From assembly GCA_049568075.1 (NCBI GenBank), contig CP144911.1: 64,000 nt of DNA. The stretch is one strand, 5' to 3'. Source of the DNA: Gottfriedia sp049568075 (GTDB lineage Bacteria; Bacillota; Bacilli; Bacillales; Bacillaceae_G). The notes under the pieces were generated by a model that made no database searches, was not told the origin of the DNA, and saw nothing but the letters and a program-made list of their open reading frames with translations. Both the position numbers and the translations under genes were made by a program. Below are positions 59,695 to 64,000 of this stretch, one piece after another. Position 1 is the stretch's first letter, and every line of letters starts with the position of its first letter.

Positions 59695-62136
59695 TTATTG
59701 ATTTACAGTTTCAGCCGCTGATCTAATCAAATATTCATTATCCTTTACATCAAGAATAACTTTTCGGCCTTTTTCAACATTACCTTTTAATAATTCTTCG
59801 GATAAACGATCCTCTACTTGTTTTTGAATTGCTCTTCTCAATGGACGAGCTCCGTATTCAGCATCGAATCCTTCATCTGAAATTTTATCAATTGCTGCAT
59901 CTGATAATTCTAGTTCAATTTCTTGTTCTTTTAAACGCTTCGTTAAGCTATTAACCATTAAGTGAACAATTTCTTTAATATGTTTCTTCTCTAATGAATG
60001 GAAGACGATTGTTTCATCGATACGGTTTAGGAATTCAGGACGGAATGCTTTTTTCAGTTCCTCTAATACTTTTCCTTTCATATCTTTGTAATCTTTTTCT
60101 CCATCGTTAATATTGAATCCAACATATTTATTTGTTTTTAAAGCACTTGCCCCAACGTTTGATGTCATGATAACAAGTGTATTTCTAAAGTCAACTGTGC
60201 GGCCTTTTGAATCAGTTAATCGACCGTCTTCTAATACTTGAAGTAGAATATTAAATACGTCTGGATGAGCTTTTTCAATTTCATCTAATAGAATTACTGA
60301 GTAAGGTTTACGTCTAACTTTCTCAGTCAATTGACCACCTTCATCATATCCTACATATCCTGGAGGTGCTCCTACTAAACGAGATGTTGCGTGTTTTTCC
60401 ATATACTCCGACATATCAATACGAATCATCGCATCTTCATCGCCGAAAATTGTTTCAGCTAACGCTCGAGCTAGCTCTGTTTTACCTACCCCTGTAGGAC
60501 CTAAGAAAATAAATGAACCAATTGGACGTTTTGGATCTTTTAATCCAGCTCTTGCACGTCTTACAGCCTTAGAAACTGCTACTACTGCTTCTTCTTGACC
60601 AATTACTCGTTTATGAAGAACACTTTCCATATTTAACAGTTTATCTGCCTCTGTTTGAGCAAGTTTTGTAACTGGAATATTCGTCCAAGATGATACAACA
60701 TTCGCTATATCCTCTACAGTTACTTCTGAGTTTTCTTTACCTTGTTTCTCTTTCCATTGACGTTTCGTATCTTCTAATTGTTCACGTAATCTTTGTTCTG
60801 AGTCTCTTAATGATGCTGCTTTTTCAAATTCTTGACTTTGAACAGCTGCATCTTTCTCTTTACGAACTTCCTCTAATTTTAATTCTAATTCTTTTAAATT
60901 TGGCGGTGTTGTAAAGCTACGTAGTCGTACTTTAGAACCTGCCTCATCAATAACATCAATTGCTTTATCCGGTAAGAAACGGTCTGTAATGTATCGATCA
61001 GATAGTTTTACAGCTTCAATGATTGCCTGATCAGAAATTGATACTCTATGATGTGCCTCATAACGATCACGTAAGCCTTGAAGAATTTGAATTGACTCCT
61101 CTACACTCGGCTGATCAACTTGAATTGGTTGGAAACGACGCTCTAACGCAGCATCTTTTTCGATATATTTACGGTATTCATCAATTGTTGTTGCACCGAT
61201 GCACTGTAGTTCACCACGTGCTAATGATGGTTTTAAGATGTTTGATGCATCAATTGCACCTTCAGCTCCACCTGCACCAATTAATGTATGAAGTTCATCA
61301 ATGAAAAGAATAATATTACCAGCTTGACGAATTTCGTCCATTACTTTTTTCAGACGATCTTCAAATTCACCACGGTACTTAGTTCCAGCTACAACAGTAC
61401 CCATATCAAGTGTCATTACTCGTTTATCTCTTAAAATTTCTGGTACTTCATTATTTACAATTTGTTGCGCTAATCCTTCTGCAATCGCTGTTTTACCTAC
61501 ACCAGGTTCACCAATTAATACTGGATTATTCTTAGTGCGTCGGCTTAACACTTCAATTACTCGCTGAATTTCTTTACCACGTCCGATTACTGGATCTAAG
61601 CGACCCTCTCTAGCTGATACAGTTAAATCACGAGCTAAGCTGTCTAATGTCGGTGTGTTTGCTTGATTAGCAGATCCATTTTGATGATTAGACGAGCTTT
61701 CATTGCTACCTAATAATTGAAGAACTTGTTGACGAGCTTTATTTAAGCTAACACCAAGATTATTTAATACTCTTGCTGCTACGCCTTCTCCTTCTCGAAT
61801 TAATCCTAAAAGGATGTGTTCTGTTCCTACATATGAATGCCCTAATTTACGAGCCTCATCCATTGATAATTCAATCACTTTTTTAGCTCTAGGAGTGTAG
61901 TGTACTGTTTGAGCAACTCCTTGGCCACGTCCTATTAATGTTTCTACTTCTTGTTGTACTTTCTCTGGGCTTAATCCAAGTGCAAGTAATGCCTTAGCAG
62001 CAATCCCTTCTCCCTCTCGAACAAGTCCTAGTAAAATATGTTCTGTACCTATATTTGAGTGTCCAATTCGGATTGCCTCTTCTTGAGAAAGAGCTAATAC
62101 TTTTTGAGCACGTTCTGTAAATCGACCAAACATCAT
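59695..62136 (-). CDS. clpC: AAA+ unfoldase ClpC
   Basis: 813 residues. N-domain with two Clp repeats, AAA-1 Walker A GEPGVGKTAIAEG near 207, a middle UVR/linker domain (AVQSQEFEKAASLRD), AAA-2 Walker A GPTGVGKTELARA near 545. The ClpP-binding loop lies near VGFNI. Degrades misfolded and arginine-phosphorylated proteins with ClpP. Last gene of the ctsR operon. Confidence 0.99.
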   Translation of the reverse strand: MMFGRFTERAQKVLALSQEEAIRIGHSNIGTEHILLGLVREGEGIAAKALLALGLSPEKVQQEVETLIGRGQGVAQTVHYTPRAKKVIELSMDEARKLGHSYVGTEHILLGLIREGEGVAARVLNNLGVSLNKARQQVLQLLGSNESSSNHQNGSANQANTPTLDSLARDLTVSAREGRLDPVIGRGKEIQRVIEVLSRRTKNNPVLIGEPGVGKTAIAEGLAQQIVNNEVPEILRDKRVMTLDMGTVVAGTKYRGEFEDRLKKVMDEIRQAGNIILFIDELHTLIGAGGAEGAIDASNILKPSLARGELQCIGATTIDEYRKYIEKDAALERRFQPIQVDQPSVEESIQILQGLRDRYEAHHRVSISDQAIIEAVKLSDRYITDRFLPDKAIDVIDEAGSKVRLRSFTTPPNLKELELKLEEVRKEKDAAVQSQEFEKAASLRDSEQRLREQLEDTKRQWKEKQGKENSEVTVEDIANVVSSWTNIPVTKLAQTEADKLLNMESVLHKRVIGQEEAVVAVSKAVRRARAGLKDPKRPIGSFIFLGPTGVGKTELARALAETIFGDEDAMIRIDMSEYMEKHATSRLVGAPPGYVGYDEGGQLTEKVRRKPYSVILLDEIEKAHPDVFNILLQVLEDGRLTDSKGRTVDFRNTLVIMTSNVGASALKTNKYVGFNINDGEKDYKDMKGKVLEELKKAFRPEFLNRIDETIVFHSLEKKHIKEIVHLMVNSLTKRLKEQEIELELSDAAIDKISDEGFDAEYGARPLRRAIQKQVEDRLSEELLKGNVEKGRKVILDVKDNEYLIRSAAETVNQ

Positions 62137-62156
62137 AATTGGTTCCTCCCATATAA

Positions 62157-63224
62157 TTAGTTATTTTTGTTAGATAGTCTTTCGCGTATTAGTGATGCTC
62201 TTTTAATATCCCTTTCTTCGGGAGTAAGCTGATCACCTACATACTGTTGTAAAATACCTGGTTGAGTTAATATCATTAATTCATGTAAAAAGTTTTTAGA
62301 TAAACCATCAATTAAACCTAAATCAATTCCTAATTGTACATCCGATAAACACTTAGCACTTTCCTTTGTTTCGATAATTCTTCCGTATTTCAAAGTACCT
62401 AAAGAACGAAAGACTCGATCTTCTAAAAGAATTAAAGAAGTTCTGGCAAGTGCATCTCTTGCTGATTTCTCGTGTTTGATCAGTTGTTGAACAATTGTCG
62501 TTAAATCTTCTATTATTTCTTCTTCCGATTTCCCTAATGTTATTTGATTCGAAATCTGAAAGATATTACCTAATGCTTCGCTACCTTCACCATAAATTCC
62601 TCTTACTACTAAACCAAGTTGATTAATAGTAGGGATTAAACGGTTAAATTGTTTCGTGATGACTAGTGCTGGAAGATGCATCATCACTGATGCCCTTAAT
62701 CCGGTACCAACGTTAGTAGGACAACTGGTTAAATAACCAATTGTTTCATCAAAAGCATATTCAAGCTGACTCTCTATATAATTATCAATATGATTCGCTT
62801 GAGTAAGTGCCTCTCTAAGTTGTAAACCTGGAAATAGAGCTTGAATTCTTAAATGGTCTTCTTCATTGATCATAATGCTAATTTGTTCATCCTGAGATAA
62901 TATACATGCACCATGTACCGACTCTTGAACTAAATTAGGACTTATTAAGTGTTTTTCAATTAATACTCTTTTCTCTACTGGTTCTAACTTATTAATTTCA
63001 ATATATTCAAAAGGTCCGTTTGGTAAAGCTGTACTACCTTCAAAATAATGTTTAACTAAATGACAAATTTCTTTTGCCTTGTCTTGACTAAGTAAAGCTG
63101 GATACAAATATGCACTGAAATTTCTAGCTAACCTAATACGACTACTTAAAACGATATCATCATCTGGACCTTCTTGTTTCATCCATGGACTGATGGCCTC
63201 ATTAATAATTCGATTAATAGACAT
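62157..63224 (-). CDS. mcsB: Protein-arginine kinase McsB
   Basis: 355 residues, related to phosphagen kinases. DDIVLSSRIRLARNF at 21-35, TSCPTNVGTGLRASVMMHLP with the catalytic-loop cysteine near 167. Phosphorylates CtsR and damaged proteins on arginine to mark them for ClpCP. 5 nt after mcsA, 20 nt before clpC. Confidence 0.98.
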   Translation of the reverse strand: MSINRIINEAISPWMKQEGPDDDIVLSSRIRLARNFSAYLYPALLSQDKAKEICHLVKHYFEGSTALPNGPFEYIEINKLEPVEKRVLIEKHLISPNLVQESVHGACILSQDEQISIMINEEDHLRIQALFPGLQLREALTQANHIDNYIESQLEYAFDETIGYLTSCPTNVGTGLRASVMMHLPALVITKQFNRLIPTINQLGLVVRGIYGEGSEALGNIFQISNQITLGKSEEEIIEDLTTIVQQLIKHEKSARDALARTSLILLEDRVFRSLGTLKYGRIIETKESAKCLSDVQLGIDLGLIDGLSKNFLHELMILTQPGILQQYVGDQLTPEERDIKRASLIRERLSNKNN

Positions 63225-63229
63225 GTAAC

Positions 63230-63778
63230 TTACTCCACCTCCTTTTGAAGGGCTTGTAAATCTTTTTCAATTTCACGAATTTCATCCCGTATCTTAATTG
63301 CTTGCTCAAAATCCTCTTTATCAATAAAATTTTGCATTTGAGATTTCAAGTCTTGTAGCTTCCTTTTCAAGGAGATCGCCCCATTAATCTTTTGAGGTAT
63401 TTTCCCTGTATGCGATACATTACCACTATGAATTCTTTTAACAATTGGTTTCATCTGATCCATAAATGTTTCATAACAAGTAGAACAACCTAAACGTCCA
63501 ATTTTAGTAAATTTTTGAAAAGTCATCTTACATCTAGGACATTCAATTTGGGAATCTTGATGAAATTTATTTTTCTTCATTTCATAAATACCAGTATTAC
63601 CTTTAAACAATCCAGCTAACAAATCATTTACAGAATAACCACCTATTTCAGAAAAAATATGTTTATTGTTCGATTCATTTGCGCATTTCTCACATAAGTG
63701 AATATCTGTTTTCTCACCATTAATAATTTTAGAATAGTGTAATGTTGCCGGACGTTCTTGACATTCTTGACAAATCAT
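63230..63778 (-). CDS. mcsA: McsA, activator of protein-arginine kinase McsB
   Basis: 182 residues from ATG 63776-63778 with GGAGG; an in-frame TTG three codons earlier overlaps that site. Four CxxC pairs (CQEC, CEKC, CPRC, CSTC) bind zinc, and a C-terminal UVR domain (DKEDFEQAIKIRDEI) binds ClpC. Between ctsR and mcsB. Confidence 0.97.
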   Translation of the reverse strand: MICQECQERPATLHYSKIINGEKTDIHLCEKCANESNNKHIFSEIGGYSVNDLLAGLFKGNTGIYEMKKNKFHQDSQIECPRCKMTFQKFTKIGRLGCSTCYETFMDQMKPIVKRIHSGNVSHTGKIPQKINGAISLKRKLQDLKSQMQNFIDKEDFEQAIKIRDEIREIEKDLQALQKEVE

Positions 63779-63797
63779 TATGGGCAACCTCCATATT

Positions 63798-64000
63798 CTA
63801 TTTATACTTTAAGCTTCTTAGCATTGCCTTGAACATTCTTGCTCTTAACTCATCTCGATAAGGTAAATTAACCATTATTACTGAACGATCTAATACACTT
63901 AACATCATTTTTGCTTCTCGCCCAGTAATTACATTTTTTTCAAGTAGTAGACGAATATAGTCCTCTGAGCTAGACTGTGCAATATTATTAGTAAAACTAC
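63798..64000 (-). CDS. ctsR: Transcriptional repressor CtsR (5' part cut by window edge)
   Basis: C-terminal 66-67 codons, read in frame to a TAG at 63798-63800. EDYIRLLLEKNVITGREAKM and the ending FKAMLRSLKYK fit the CtsR C-terminal domain that McsB phosphorylates. CtsR represses the class III heat-shock genes including its own operon; its operator would lie outside the window. Confidence 0.93.
   Translation of the reverse strand, partial: SFTNNIAQSSSEDYIRLLLEKNVITGREAKMMLSVLDRSVIMVNLPYRDELRARMFKAMLRSLKYK

Overview
The window is a low-GC Bacillaceae chromosome segment. Gene order and protein sequences closely follow the Bacillus subtilis ctsR-to-salA interval. Every gene I can support lies on the minus strand. 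Read in the direction of transcription (right to left) the order is ctsR-mcsA-mcsB-clpC, radA-disA-yacL-ispD-ispF-gltX, a T-box-controlled cysE-cysS-mrnC-rlmB-rae1 group, sigH, rpmG-secE-nusG, rplK-rplA, rplJ-rplL, an rsmC-like methyltransferase, rpoB-rpoC, rpsL-rpsG-fusA-tuf, the S10-spc-alpha ribosomal protein cluster (rpsJ to rplQ), ecfA1-ecfA2-ecfT-truA, rplM-rpsI, and finally ybaK-cwlD-salA. Both edge genes (ctsR at the right, salA at the left) are cut. Since these genes normally run away from the origin, oriC probably lies to the right of the window.

Most of the window is housekeeping: stress proteolysis, DNA integrity and c-di-AMP, isoprenoid precursors, tRNA charging, transcription and translation. 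Its regulatory DNA is rich: a cysteine-type T-box, L10 and L13 leaders, an S10-operon leader, two matching L1-binding-site-like stem-loops before rplK and rplA, several near-consensus sigma-A promoters, an intrinsic terminator inside secE-nusG, and long unexplained inverted repeats in the str operon.

The accessory part is a block of about 10 kb (2482-12469) inserted between rpsI and ybaK, where B. subtilis has only ybaJ. It carries a coherent aspartate/glutamate catabolic module: a GltP-type symporter, aspartase, malic enzyme and a GlnK-GlnL-type two-component system. It also carries an orphan HK97-type phage portal gene and a homospermidine-synthase-like gene. Upstream of the symporter are three phased copies of the hexamer described for the GlnL site in B. 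subtilis, and a perfect match to the CcpA cre consensus, so the module seems to have its own regulatory circuit.

A second notable signal is a dispersed structured repeat of about 130 bp, present at least three times (766-851, 904-1034, 9605-9738). Each copy lies between a stop codon and a downstream intrinsic terminator. Its arms differ between copies yet stay complementary. Several genes of the standard B. subtilis order are missing from their usual places: ybaJ, map, ybzG and rplGB/ybxF.
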